Of a DNA stretch of 64,000 nucleotides, positions 1-7,068 are shown piece by piece. The notes beneath the pieces were generated by a model. It was not told where the DNA came from. It saw only the letters and a list, made by a program, of their open reading frames with translations, and did no database searches. The DNA is from Herbaspirillum sp. 3R11 (GTDB lineage: Bacteria > Pseudomonadota > Gammaproteobacteria > Burkholderiales > Burkholderiaceae_D). Both the position numbers and the translations under genes were made by a program. Positions within the stretch are counted from its first letter, which is position 1. Each line of letters opens with the position of its first letter. Location of the stretch: positions 1-64,000 of the forward strand of contig NZ_SPNJ01000001.1 of NCBI RefSeq assembly GCF_004563925.1, given 5' to 3'.

Positions 1-695
1 GCCTGACGATTGAACAAGGCCAGATCTACGGCCTGATCGGCCCCAACGGCGCCGGCAAGACCACCTTCTTCAACGTCATCACCGGGCTGTACCAGCCCGA
101 CACCGGCAGCTTCGAGCTGGCCGGCAAACCGTACAGCCCGAGCGCCCCGCACGAAGTGGCCAAGGCCGGCATCGCCCGCACCTTCCAGAACATCCGCCTG
201 TTCGGCGACATGACCGTGCTGGAAAACGTCATGGTCGGCTGCCACGTTCGCACCAAGCAGAACGTCTTCGGCGCCGTGTTCCGTCACAAGGCCGCACGCG
301 ACGAAGAAGCCCAAATCAAGGACAAGTCGCAAAAGCTGCTCGACTTCGTCGGCATCGGCAAATTCGCCTCCAGAACCGCGCGTCACCTGTCCTACGGCGA
401 TCAGAGAAGACTGGAAATTGCGCGCGCATTGGCGACGGAACCGCAACTGCTGGCGCTGGACGAACCTGCCGCCGGCATGAACGCCACCGAGAAGATCGGC
501 CTGCGCGAGTTGCTGGTGAAGATCCAGGCCGAAGGCAAGACCATCCTGCTGATCGAACATGACGTCAAACTGATGATGGGCCTGTGCAACCGTCTCACCG
601 TGCTGGACTACGGCAAGCCGATTGCCGAAGGTGTGCCGGCGGATGTGCAAAAAAATCCCGCCGTGATTGAAGCCTACTTAGGCGCTTCCCATTAA
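1..695 (+). CDS. livG: LivG-type branched-chain amino-acid ABC transporter ATPase, 5' truncated by the window
   Basis: ATP-binding subunit of a high-affinity branched-chain amino-acid (HAAT family) importer, working at the inner face of the cytoplasmic membrane. The reading frame is open from base 3, so the start lies outside the window. The Walker A motif GPNGAGKTT is read at about bases 33-59. The signature LSYGDQRR and the Walker B stretch LLALDEPAAGMN follow, then the H-loop (LLIEHDVKLMM). The C-terminal tail EGVPADVQKNPAVIEAYLG is the typical LivG ending. livF begins 19 bases downstream, as in standard liv operons. The true substrate (leucine-type amino acids, urea or other amides) cannot be told from the ATPase. 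Confidence 0.95.
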   Translation, partial: LTIEQGQIYGLIGPNGAGKTTFFNVITGLYQPDTGSFELAGKPYSPSAPHEVAKAGIARTFQNIRLFGDMTVLENVMVGCHVRTKQNVFGAVFRHKAARDEEAQIKDKSQKLLDFVGIGKFASRTARHLSYGDQRRLEIARALATEPQLLALDEPAAGMNATEKIGLRELLVKIQAEGKTILLIEHDVKLMMGLCNRLTVLDYGKPIAEGVPADVQKNPAVIEAYLGASH

Positions 696-714
696 GCCCG
701 CAGGACACACGACA

Positions 715-1440
715 ATGACAACGAACATCTTAAAAGTTGAAGACCTGAGCGTCGCCTACGGCGGCATCAAGGCCGTCAAGGGCGCGAGCCTGGAAGTCAA
801 TGAAGGCGAACTGGTGACGCTGATCGGCGCCAACGGCGCCGGCAAGACCACCACCTTGAAAGCCATCACCGGCACCTTGCCCGACTCGAAAGTGCAAGGT
901 CACATCAGCTATCTGGGCCAGCCCTTGAAGGGCCAAAGCTCCTTCAACCTCGTGCAACAAAAGCTGGCGATGGTGCCGGAAGGACGCGGCGTCTTTACGC
1001 GCATGAGCATCCACGAGAACCTCTTGATGGGCGCCTACACCAGCGACGACAAGCAGCAGATCGCGCAGGACATCGAGCACTGGTTCAGCGTGTTTCCGCG
1101 CCTGAAGGAGCGCGCCAGCCAGATGGCCGGCACGCTCTCCGGCGGCGAGCAGCAGATGCTGGCCATGGCGCGCGCGCTGATGAGCCATCCGAAGCTGTTG
1201 CTGCTGGATGAACCGTCGATGGGCCTGTCGCCGATCATGGTGGAGAAGATCTTCGAGGTGATCCGCAATGTATCGGCGCAGGGCATCACCATCCTGCTGG
1301 TGGAGCAAAACGCCAAGCTGGCGCTGGAAGCGGCGCACCGCGGTTATGTGATGGAGTCGGGGCTGATCACCATGACCGGCAATGCGAAGGAAATGCTGAA
1401 TGATCCGCGCGTCAAGGCGGCGTATCTGGGCGAGGCGTAG
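715..1440 (+). CDS. livF: LivF-type branched-chain amino-acid ABC transporter ATPase
   Basis: Second ATPase of the same HAAT importer, 241 residues, the usual LivF length. Walker A GANGAGKTT lies near residues 38-46. VPEGRGVFTRMS is the hallmark LivF sequence after the Q-loop. The signature is LSGGEQQMLAMARALM, with Walker B LLLLDEPSMGLSP and the H-loop region LLVEQNAKLAL. The gene follows livG directly and closes the operon on this side. The next gene begins 85 bases later and is unrelated. LivF and LivG form the ATPase pair that powers LivHM, whose genes must lie upstream of the window. Confidence 0.95.
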   Translation: MTTNILKVEDLSVAYGGIKAVKGASLEVNEGELVTLIGANGAGKTTTLKAITGTLPDSKVQGHISYLGQPLKGQSSFNLVQQKLAMVPEGRGVFTRMSIHENLLMGAYTSDDKQQIAQDIEHWFSVFPRLKERASQMAGTLSGGEQQMLAMARALMSHPKLLLLDEPSMGLSPIMVEKIFEVIRNVSAQGITILLVEQNAKLALEAAHRGYVMESGLITMTGNAKEMLNDPRVKAAYLGEA

Positions 1441-1525
1441 GACAAAAAACCTGTGCGCGTGGTGTAGCATGGGTTGGTGGTTTTACGTTTTCCTCTTCTT
1501 TCCATTTTCATAAAAAGGCACAGAT

Positions 1526-2092
1526 ATGAGCGATACCCCGATCACCATCCTCGGCATTTCCGGCAGCCTGCGCGCGGGTTCGTACAACACTGCCGCGCTG
1601 CATGCCGCAGCGGAGTTGCTGCCGCCCGGCGTGCGCCTGATCCAGGCCGACATTTCCGATATTCCGCTGTACAACGACGACGTGCGCGCCAAGGGATGGC
1701 CACCTTCGGTGGAGCGTTTCCGCAAGCAGATCGCCGAGGCTGACGCGATTCTGTTCTCCACGCCGGAATACAACTATTCCATTCCCGGCTTGCTGAAAAA
1801 TGCCATCGACTGGGCTTCGCGTCCGCCGGAACAACCGTTTGCCGGCAAGGCGGCTGCGATCATGGGCGCCAGTCCAGGCGCCGTTGGCACCGCACGTGCG
1901 CAATATCACCTGCGTCAGATCGGCGTGTTCCTGGACCTTAAATTCCTGAACAAGCCGGAAGTCATGATCGGCGGCGCCGGCGATCGTTTCGCTGACGGCA
2001 AGCTCACGCATGAGCCGACCCGTGAATTCATCAAGACTCTGTTGATAGCGCTGCACGACCTTGCGCTGCAACTGAAGCAGCACAAGAAATAA
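1526..2092 (+). CDS. NADPH-dependent FMN reductase (ChrR/quinone-reductase type flavoprotein)
   Basis: Cytosolic flavodoxin-fold oxidoreductase of 188 residues. The N-terminal phosphate-binding loop ISGSLRAGSYN (about residues 9-19) binds FMN. The motif TPEYNYSIPGLLKNAIDW (about residues 79-96) is the strongly conserved active-site block of the NADPH-dependent FMN reductase/ChrR family. Members reduce quinones, chromate or azo dyes by two-electron transfer, often as an antioxidant function. The substrate is not deducible here. The gene appears monocistronic, with a strong intrinsic terminator directly after it. An ATG at 1526 sits behind a purine-rich stretch (AAAAGGCACAG). Confidence 0.85.
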   Translation: MSDTPITILGISGSLRAGSYNTAALHAAAELLPPGVRLIQADISDIPLYNDDVRAKGWPPSVERFRKQIAEADAILFSTPEYNYSIPGLLKNAIDWASRPPEQPFAGKAAAIMGASPGAVGTARAQYHLRQIGVFLDLKFLNKPEVMIGGAGDRFADGKLTHEPTREFIKTLLIALHDLALQLKQHKK

Positions 2093-2109
2093 GCGTTCAA
2101 TTCACCCAT

Positions 2110-2140
2110 AAAAAAAGCGGCCCGCAGGCCGCTTTTTTTA
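2110..2140 (+). terminator. Intrinsic terminator after the FMN reductase gene
   Basis: A GC-rich hairpin (AAGCGGCC with GGCCGCTT, short CGCA loop) is flanked by A and T runs on both sides. It can therefore terminate the + strand reductase gene and also the convergent minus-strand gene ending at 2161. Confidence 0.9.
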
Positions 2141-2160
2141 TGGCGTCGTGAAGGAGACGC

Positions 2161-2625
2161 TTACGCCGCCTTCTTGGCGCGTACCTGATCGCGCAATGCC
2201 TTCACGCGATCATGGTTGGCCAGCACGCCCTGATACTGGCGTTCCACAATCAGTCGAACGTCGCTCGGCAGATCTTCGGACAATGCCTTGCGATATGCGT
2301 TGACGGCAGCGTCTTCACCGCGCTCGCACTCGTTCAGGATGGCTTCATCATCCTTGCCCATGATGGCGCTCTTGATGTTGACCCATTGGCGGTGCAGGGT
2401 GCCGCTCACGCTGCTGTGCGTGGCGGGATCGCCACCCAGCGCGCGCACCAGGTTTTGCAATTCCAGCACGGTCTGGCCGCAGGCTTGCGAGCGTTCCAGG
2501 AACTGGGTCTTGTAGTAGGCCTGACGTTCCGAGGCATCTTCGGCGCAGGTCCGGAAACCCTCTTCGCCGTCCTTGGAGATCTGGATCAGGTCGTTCAGGG
2601 TGTCAATCAGTCGGTCGTTTTTCAT
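2161..2625 (-). CDS. PA2169-type four-helix-bundle protein (DUF2383)
   Basis: A 154-residue all-helical protein that starts MKNDRLIDTLNDLIQISKDGEEGF, the typical opening of the PA2169/DUF2383 family (ferritin-like four-helix bundle). Acidic and histidine residues are spread over the helices. No membrane segment or signal peptide is seen, so it is likely cytosolic. Family members are commonly found next to CsbD, BON and ElaB-type genes, as here, and are thought to be stress-induced. The biochemical role is unknown. It lies downstream of a 25-residue membrane micropeptide gene on the same strand, and both may be expressed from the promoter-like motif at 2959-2987. Confidence 0.8.
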   Translation of the reverse strand: MKNDRLIDTLNDLIQISKDGEEGFRTCAEDASERQAYYKTQFLERSQACGQTVLELQNLVRALGGDPATHSSVSGTLHRQWVNIKSAIMGKDDEAILNECERGEDAAVNAYRKALSEDLPSDVRLIVERQYQGVLANHDRVKALRDQVRAKKAA

Positions 2626-2702
2626 GATGTGCCTTTCAGTCGAAGAGTGGAAAAGAAATATTATTTTTCTGTCGATTCTGCCGGTGCCCCAATGTGCGAA
2701 AT

Positions 2703-2780
2703 TCAGTGCACAAAAAAGTAAATCAGCACCAGTACGAATGCAGGGACACCGAGTATCCAGGCGAGGAAATATTTACCCAT
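2703..2780 (-). CDS. Single-helix membrane micropeptide, 25 residues
   Basis: A short reading frame that translates to a 25-residue hydrophobic peptide beginning MGKYFLAWILGVP and ending YFFVH. It is preceded by a clear ribosome-binding site (AAGGAGCAAGCC then ATG). One transmembrane helix covers nearly the whole peptide. The core W-I-L-G-V-P recurs as W-L-L-G-M-P in the micropeptide at 3816-3899, so the two look like paralogues. It is upstream of the DUF2383 gene on the same strand, and 180 bases upstream is a copy of the shared stress-island motif. The function is unknown. Expression is inferred from the ribosome-binding site and the paralogue, not proven. Confidence 0.65.
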   Translation of the reverse strand: MGKYFLAWILGVPAFVLVLIYFFVH

Positions 2781-2958
2781 GGCTTGCTCCTTGTTCAAGA
2801 GTGAGGTCAGGCGGGTCAGACGCCCGGGAAGATGCGCACGCCGGCTTCGGATTCAGCCGGAAGCCACACTGGCGTCGTGCAAATCTGTCATCTATCGGGC
2901 AACGGCACAGCGCCGCTATCCAATGTCTGCATCGTAGTTGCCGCTGCGCCCAGCCGCC

Positions 2959-2987
2959 ATCAGACGCCTGCGCAAACTGTTGTAGGA
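2959..2987 (-). promoter_or_regulatory. Stress-island promoter-like motif, copy E (minus strand)
   Basis: Read on the minus strand this is TCCTACA, 15 bases, GTCTGAT. It matches the bipartite motif found at 3062, 3620, 9838 and 12753 with identical spacing. It points toward the micropeptide gene at 2780. The 380-base spacer from 2781 to 3160 holds only this site and the oppositely directed copy A, so it behaves like a divergent promoter region. Confidence 0.5.
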
Positions 2988-3061
2988 GAGGAAGGGAAAA
3001 TGCCGGTAAATATTCCGCCTCAATCTCCTGAATCCCTTTGTGGGCGTGGGTTCTCATCTTG

Positions 3062-3090
3062 TCCTACAAGACAATGGGCGGGCGTCCTAT
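3062..3090 (+). promoter_or_regulatory. Stress-island promoter-like motif, copy A
   Basis: TCCTACA, 15 bases, GTCCTAT, lying 71 bases before the ATG at 3161. The preceding TTG makes it TTGTCCTACA, shared letter for letter with copy B. The two halves are near-identical heptamers (GTCCTAC and GTCCTAT) spaced 23 bases start to start. It could be a -35/-10 pair for an alternative sigma factor or a direct-repeat operator. Confidence 0.6.
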
Positions 3091-3160
3091 ACCTCTTGCC
3101 AACAGGCATTGCTACGATCTGTCCCACTGCTTCACCCATCCAACCACCGAGGAGCGCGTC

Positions 3161-3355
3161 ATGAACAAAGATCAACTGCTTGGCACCATGAAAATCGCCA
3201 TAGCTCGCCTGGAAGAAAACCTGGCCGGCCTGATGCACGATCAGACGCACCTTCGTCACGCCGCGCAATTGCAGCAAGCCGGTAAAGTGCAGCGCACGAT
3301 GGGTGAAGCACGCCAGCTTATCAAGCGTTCGCTCAAGCAGCACATGTCTGCCTGA
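3161..3355 (+). CDS. Small CsbD-like helical protein, 64 residues
   Basis: A 64-residue charged helical protein starting MNKDQLLGTMKIAIARLEENL. The opening MNKDQ and the spacing of later G-K-V-Q and G-E-A motifs echo the CsbD protein encoded at 9983 (MNKDQVQGKAKEVAGKVQ). The middle has diverged and carries a His-rich patch (MHDQTHLRHAAQ). I chose the ATG at 3161, behind GAGGAGCGCGTC, because the promoter-like motif A ends only 70 bases upstream. The next gene starts 36 bases downstream, probably in one transcript. The function is unknown. A stress role is inferred from family resemblance and neighbours. Confidence 0.7.
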   Translation: MNKDQLLGTMKIAIARLEENLAGLMHDQTHLRHAAQLQQAGKVQRTMGEARQLIKRSLKQHMSA

Positions 3356-3391
3356 TCAGCGCTGCAGAATTATTAAATCAGGGAGCCGACC

Positions 3392-3598
3392 ATGCTGAAT
3401 ACAAGAAATCTTTTGCTGACGTTGGGATTGACCGGCGCTGCAGTCGTTGCAGTCCTGAATGTCTGTGCCAATCGTTTGTCGACCCGTGAGGCTCGTTTGC
3501 AGCGCAAGGCGCTGCATCGCTGGGAAGGCGAGGGCGGCAACGTCATCACGCCGGCCATGCCCGTCAGGGATGAACTGTCGCAGGACGCAACGCCTTGA
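3392..3598 (+). CDS. Small single-pass membrane protein, 68 residues, unrecognised
   Basis: It begins MLNTRNLLLTLGLTGAAVVAVLNVCANRL. A single hydrophobic helix spans about residues 7-26 and ends near a lone cysteine. A basic, soluble tail (REARLQRKALHRWEG) follows. The helix could act as an uncleaved anchor with the tail in the cytoplasm or periplasm. It is preceded by CAGGGAGCCGACC and follows the CsbD-like gene by 36 bases, suggesting co-transcription from motif A. I recognise no family. The codon use is like its neighbours, so it is likely a real gene. Confidence 0.6.
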   Translation: MLNTRNLLLTLGLTGAAVVAVLNVCANRLSTREARLQRKALHRWEGEGGNVITPAMPVRDELSQDATP

Positions 3599-3619
3599 TG
3601 ACAGTCGATTGCGGGCTTG

Positions 3620-3648
3620 TCCTACAAGGTAATGAGCCGCAGTCCTAT
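3620..3648 (+). promoter_or_regulatory. Stress-island promoter-like motif, copy B
   Basis: TCCTACA, 15 bases, GTCCTAT, preceded by TTG as in copy A. It stands directly upstream of the run of same-strand genes from 3816 to 6125. The interval 3599-3815 contains no other feature that I can support. Confidence 0.6.
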
Positions 3649-3815
3649 CGCTGACAAACGCCGCTGCCAGTATCGTTCAGTTACCGACTTATCGGCGCAA
3701 GCAGCAAGCAGGAAGCAAGCACGGAATACAGCAGTAACCGAATGCAGTCGAGGAATTAGCAAGGAAGAGACAAGCGGTTCGTTTCAACACAAGAACGATC
3801 GAAACGGGTGCAACC

Positions 3816-3899
3816 ATGGAAAAAGAAAAACTGGTGATTTGCTGGTTACTGGGCATGCCTCTGGTGATGCTGCTCATTCTTCAGTACTTCATGTATTGA
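3816..3899 (+). CDS. Single-helix membrane micropeptide, 27 residues
   Basis: A 27-residue frame, MEKEKLVICWLLGMP then a hydrophobic run ending YFMY. It has the same architecture as the micropeptide encoded at 2703-2780: a short polar N-terminus, one membrane helix and an aromatic end. They share the W-[IL]-L-G-[VM]-P core. The ribosome-binding site is weak (GGGTG). It lies between motif B and the DUF883-type gene, 66 bases upstream of the latter. Its peptide similarity to the other copy is the main argument that it is translated. The role is unknown, perhaps membrane stress signalling or modulation of a membrane protein. Confidence 0.55.
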   Translation: MEKEKLVICWLLGMPLVMLLILQYFMY

Positions 3900-3965
3900 G
3901 TGTCGGCATCCAGACGATGCCGCCCGCTACAGAAGCTGACAACCAACACGAAAGAGAGGCAAGAA

Positions 3966-4277
3966 ATGCGCGAAGAAAAATTGCGAACCGTCCGTAGCGA
4001 TGTCCAGGTCCTGCTGCAGGAAGCACAGGAGTTGTTCACCGAAGCCGCAGCAACTACCGGCAAGAAAGCCGAAGATCTGCGCGCCAAGGGCGAGGAAATC
4101 CTGGATCGCGCCTTCATCAAGGCGCAAGGCATCCAATCCTATGTGGTCCAGACCGGCAAGGAGATCGCCTCCACCACCGACGACTACGTGCAATCGAATC
4201 CATGGCGCGCCATCGCGATTTCCACCGGCGTCGGCCTCTTGCTGGGCTTGTGCGTGTCGCGCACCGGTGAACGTTGA
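3966..4277 (+). CDS. ElaB/YqjD-type DUF883 membrane-anchored protein
   Basis: A 103-residue protein with a long amphipathic helical region (MREEKLRTVRSDVQVLLQEA onward) and a C-terminal transmembrane helix (AIAISTGVGLLLGLCVSR). A short Arg-containing tail follows. This is the architecture of the ElaB/YqjD/YgaM DUF883 family. E. coli members are tail-anchored inner-membrane proteins that bind ribosomes and are induced in stationary phase under RpoS. The ATG at 3966 follows GAGAGGCAAGA. The SNPWRAI sequence just before the membrane helix is a family hallmark. Its place in this stress island fits that role. Confidence 0.88.
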   Translation: MREEKLRTVRSDVQVLLQEAQELFTEAAATTGKKAEDLRAKGEEILDRAFIKAQGIQSYVVQTGKEIASTTDDYVQSNPWRAIAISTGVGLLLGLCVSRTGER

Positions 4278-4361
4278 GCATTCACTGCTTCGTCATCGCT
4301 CGCTATTCGTAATTCGTAGCCATCAGCAGCCATACAGCCAATCGGATAAAGGAACATCATC

Positions 4362-4916
4362 ATGTCAAGCAAACCATCGACGGTCAGCCATATTTCAGGT
4401 GAGCCGTTCCATATCGACCGCGATAAGGTGCGCGAAGCCGCAAAGAAGATCAGCGACGGCGCCGTGACCCAAGGTTACAAGGGTAATCGTGAAGAAGTCG
4501 TGGCGATGCTCAATGACGCTTTGGCGACCGAACTGGTCTGCGTACTGCGTTACAAGCGTCACTACTTCACTGCCACCGGCCTGGAGAACGAGCCGATCAA
4601 GGCCGAGTTCCTGGAGCACGCTGCTGAAGAAGAAGCGCACGCCAATCAGATCGCAGAACGCATCGTGCAATTGAACGGCGAGCCGGATTTCAATCCGAGC
4701 AAGTTGTCCGAGCGCAGCCATGCCGACTATGACGATTCCAGCGACATCAAGTCGATGATCCGCGCCAATCTGATCGCCGAGCGCATCGCCATCGAAACGT
4801 ATCGGCAGATGATCGAACGTATCGGAGATGACGACCCGACCACCAAGCATTTGCTCATTTCCATCATGGCGAAGGAAGAAGAGCACGCCGACGACATGAG
4901 CGACTTGCTCGATTGA
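4362..4916 (+). CDS. Ferritin-like (bacterioferritin-type) di-iron protein
   Basis: A 184-residue four-helix protein. Putative iron ligands are seen in order: Glu in ATELVCVLRY, the E-x-x-H pair in EFLEHAAEEEAHANQ, Glu in LIAERIAIETY and the E-x-x-H pair in MAKEEEHADD. This is the bacterioferritin/ferritin-like pattern with all ligands kept. An N-terminal extension of about 45 residues precedes the first helix. It probably oxidises and stores or detoxifies iron. The neighbours are stress genes rather than heme or iron transport genes, so an oxidative-stress role is more likely than bulk storage. SD AAAGGAACATCATC precedes the ATG. Confidence 0.85.
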   Translation: MSSKPSTVSHISGEPFHIDRDKVREAAKKISDGAVTQGYKGNREEVVAMLNDALATELVCVLRYKRHYFTATGLENEPIKAEFLEHAAEEEAHANQIAERIVQLNGEPDFNPSKLSERSHADYDDSSDIKSMIRANLIAERIAIETYRQMIERIGDDDPTTKHLLISIMAKEEEHADDMSDLLD

Positions 4917-4924
4917 CTGCGTCT

Positions 4925-4944
4925 GTCCGGCATCTGAGCCGGAC
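4925..4944. other. Perfect hairpin between ferritin-like and CsbD genes
   Basis: GTCCGGC, six-base loop ATCTGA, GCCGGAC. There is no T-run on either side, so it is more likely an mRNA processing or stability element than a terminator. Confidence 0.55.
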
Positions 4945-4990
4945 GAGTACAAAATTCGGCACTCGTGCCATCACCGTAAAGGAGAAAAAT

Positions 4991-5203
4991 ATGAATTGGG
5001 ACATCATCGAAGGCAACTGGAAGCAGTTCAAAGGCAAGGCCAAGGAACAATGGGGCAAGCTGACCGACGATCAACTCGACACCATCAACGGCAAGCGCGA
5101 ACAGCTGGCCGGCCGCATCCAGGAAGTCTACGGCATCAACAAGGACGAAACCGAGAAGCAGATCAAGGCATTTGAAGAGAACCACAAGGATTGGCGTCAC
5201 TGA
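4991..5203 (+). CDS. CsbD family stress protein, 70 residues
   Basis: A 70-residue CsbD-like protein (MNWDIIEGNWKQFKGKAKEQ...). The repeated pattern G-N-W-K-Q-F-K-G-K-A-K-E-Q-W-G-K-L is the family signature. Members are small, charged, intrinsically flexible helical proteins induced by general stress regulators: sigma-B in Bacillus, RpoS for YjbJ in E. coli. The biochemical role is still unknown. The start at 4991 follows a strong Shine-Dalgarno (AAAGGAGAAAAAT). A perfect hairpin lies just upstream and the next gene begins 82 bases downstream. Confidence 0.92.
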   Translation: MNWDIIEGNWKQFKGKAKEQWGKLTDDQLDTINGKREQLAGRIQEVYGINKDETEKQIKAFEENHKDWRH

Positions 5204-5285
5204 TCTTTCCTGCAGTTCGAACAGAGCTGTCTGCCGCACCCCGGCGCAAAAAAATCAATTTGTTAAAAACCAGAGGAGCTTACTC

Positions 5286-5663
5286 ATGAAAAAAATCATC
5301 GCCGCTTGTATCCTGACTTCCGCCGCATTGGGCGCCCATGGCCTGGCCAGCGCAGCAGATGCCGTCAAATCGCAATACAAGGCCGACGTGGCCTCCGCCG
5401 ATGCAGACTACAAGACTGCCAAGGCCAAGTGCAAACCGCTCAAGGGCAATGAACAGGACGTCTGCCAGAAGGAAGCCAAGGCTACTCATGAAACAGCAGT
5501 AGCCGACGCCAAGGCCAAGCGCAAGACGACTGATGCAAAGAAAGACGCAAAGAAAACCAGCAACGACGCTGAATACGATGCCGCCAAGGAAAAGTGCGAC
5601 GCAATGAGCGGCGCAACGAAGGACAAGTGCCAAGCCGACGCCAAGGTGAAGTACGCCAAGTAA
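5286..5663 (+). CDS. Secreted Lys/Ala-rich protein with paired-cysteine repeats
   Basis: A 125-residue exported protein. The signal peptide (MKKIIAACILTSAALGAHG, cleaved near ASA-AD) is followed by a Lys/Ala/Asp-rich helical region. Two cysteine-pair units are seen, CKPLKGNEQDVCQKEAK at about residues 46-62 and CDAMSGATKDKCQADAK at about residues 104-120. The first unit recurs in the unrelated-looking protein encoded at 11123-11446 (CKALKGAEAKGCRKEAR). The pairs probably form intramolecular disulfides in the periplasm. No family function is known to me. SD AGAGGAGCTTACTC precedes the ATG. Confidence 0.75.
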   Translation: MKKIIAACILTSAALGAHGLASAADAVKSQYKADVASADADYKTAKAKCKPLKGNEQDVCQKEAKATHETAVADAKAKRKTTDAKKDAKKTSNDAEYDAAKEKCDAMSGATKDKCQADAKVKYAK

Positions 5664-5670
5664 TCCGGGT

Positions 5671-5686
5671 CATATCTCCGGATATG
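5671..5686. other. Short hairpin with TCCG tetraloop
   Basis: CATATC, TCCG, GATATG lies 8 bases after the stop of the preceding gene. The outer G-G/C-C pairs can extend the stem. There is no T-run. It is probably a 3' end stabilising or weak termination structure. Confidence 0.45.
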
Positions 5687-5807
5687 CCCAGATGTAACTG
5701 AATAATCGAGCAATCGAGTATCGCAGTAAGGTCATGGAGAGGTAGCGATGCTTCTCCATAAAAAATCGCAGGCAACACGAATTGAAATTACCAACAGGAG
5801 ATTCATC

Positions 5808-6125
5808 ATGACTTTATCTTTGACCAAACGTATTACAGGCTTTTTCCTCGCACTGATGATGGTGTCGCTGGTCGGTTGCGCTTCCGGCCCGAACAAGGAA
5901 GGCACCGGCGAGTACGTCGATGACGCCGTCATCACCACCAAGGTGAAGGCCGCCATCGTCAACGAGCCGAACCTGAAGTCGACCGAAATCAACGTCGAAA
6001 CCTACAAGGGCGTGGTCCAACTGAGCGGTTTTGTCAGTTCGGCAACGGCAGCCAGCCGTGCGACTGAACTGGCTCGCGGCGTCAAGGGCGTGACTTCGGT
6101 CAAGAACGATCTGCGTCTGAAGTAA
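5808..6125 (+). CDS. BON-domain lipoprotein (OsmY-like)
   Basis: A 105-residue lipoprotein. A signal sequence ends in the lipobox LVGC, with Cys about residue 24. One BON domain follows, from DDAVITTKVKAAIVNEPNL to GVKGVTSVKNDLRLK. The glycine in VVQLSGFV and the final V-K-N-D-L match the BON consensus. BON domains bind phospholipid membranes. OsmY-type proteins are osmotically and stationary-phase induced and protect the envelope. The ATG at 5808 (SD CAGGAGATTCATC) was chosen because the lipobox follows at the right distance. It is the last gene of the first stress run. Confidence 0.92.
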   Translation: MTLSLTKRITGFFLALMMVSLVGCASGPNKEGTGEYVDDAVITTKVKAAIVNEPNLKSTEINVETYKGVVQLSGFVSSATAASRATELARGVKGVTSVKNDLRLK

Positions 6126-6137
6126 GTCGCCGGTCGG

Positions 6138-6173
6138 TCAGGGTGGCGCTCGCTTCGGCGACCGCCACCCTGA
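6138..6173 (+). terminator. Strong hairpin, likely end of the stress-gene run
   Basis: An eleven-base perfect stem (TCAGGGTGGCG with CGCCACCCTGA) around a 14-base loop, just after the BON gene. There is no clear T-run, so termination may need a factor, or the hairpin may simply protect the 3' end. Confidence 0.55.
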
Positions 6174-6348
6174 GATGCATTCAAATGGTACGAAATTTGC
6201 AATCGTTGAGGTATAGTTAGCCGCGGAAGACGTCCGGATCCCCGGATCACTCTGAACAAATGATGGACAGGCTGCAGCACCGGCAGTTTGACCGCATTTG
6301 CCTGATCAATGAGAGATATGCAGCATTGCTTTGATGCTGGTAAAAACT

Positions 6349-6978
6349 ATGACAAAAATATTAGTAGTCGATGATCACGCAGTAGTGCGCGCCGGCGTTC
6401 AGCATTTCATTGCTGATATCCCGAACATGGAAGTCGGCGGCGAAGCCAGTACGGCGGAAGAAGCGATCCGTCTGGTGCGCACCCAGGAGTGGGACATTGT
6501 CCTTCTCGATATCGCGATGCCGGACAAGAGCGGCGTCGAAGTGTTGAAACAGATCAAGCGCGAAAAGCCCAACCTGCCGGTCCTGATGCTCAGCATGCAT
6601 CCCGAAAGCCGCTATGCGGTGCAGGTATTGCGCAGCGGCGCCAGCGGCTACGTGCAGAAAGAAGCGCTCGCGACCGATCTGGTGAGCGCGATCAATACCA
6701 TTTTGCGCGGGCACAAATACATCAGCTACGGCGTGGCCGAGCTGCTGACCACCGATCCGGTGGATTCGGAAAAACCGCTGCATGAGACTTTGTCTCAGCG
6801 CGAATACGAAATTTTCTACAAGCTCGGGCAAGGTCAGGGCGTGACGCAAATCGCCGATGAACTTTGCCTCAGCGTCAAGACAGTGAGCACGTACCGCTCA
6901 CGTGTGCTGCAGAAGATGAACATGGCGAACAACGCCGACATTATTTATTACGCGATCAAGAACAACCTGATCGACTGA
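6349..6978 (+). CDS. NarL/FixJ-type response regulator
   Basis: A 209-residue DNA-binding response regulator. The receiver domain occupies about residues 1-120 (ILVVDDHAVVRAG, phospho-acceptor Asp in DIVLLDIAMP, conserved Lys in GYVQKEAL). The LuxR-type helix-turn-helix is at about 145-205 (LSQREYEIFYKLGQGQGVTQIADELCLS). I took the ATG giving MTKILVVDDH as start. TTG at 6331 and ATG at 6334 are possible upstream alternatives and no start has a good Shine-Dalgarno. It is encoded ahead of a receiver-only protein and a HisKA_3 kinase, its probable cognate partner. Placement inside the stress island suggests it controls that island. Confidence 0.9.
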   Translation: MTKILVVDDHAVVRAGVQHFIADIPNMEVGGEASTAEEAIRLVRTQEWDIVLLDIAMPDKSGVEVLKQIKREKPNLPVLMLSMHPESRYAVQVLRSGASGYVQKEALATDLVSAINTILRGHKYISYGVAELLTTDPVDSEKPLHETLSQREYEIFYKLGQGQGVTQIADELCLSVKTVSTYRSRVLQKMNMANNADIIYYAIKNNLID

Positions 6979-7068
6979 CTGCAGGATTGCAGGTCTGGGC
7001 AGACATGACGAAGCGGGAGACGGGCGGCAGTGTGCCGCATTGATGTTGGATGTTTTTGGGTAGCTATC

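Noticed and set aside
730-1470. Long minus-strand open frame opposite livF (246 codons), and similar shadows opposite glyA, gyrA and the LivG/DUF748 genes
   Set aside because: These follow the codon bias of the real gene in GC-rich DNA; they have no family motif or ribosome-binding site and are His/Gln/Arg-rich as shadows usually are.
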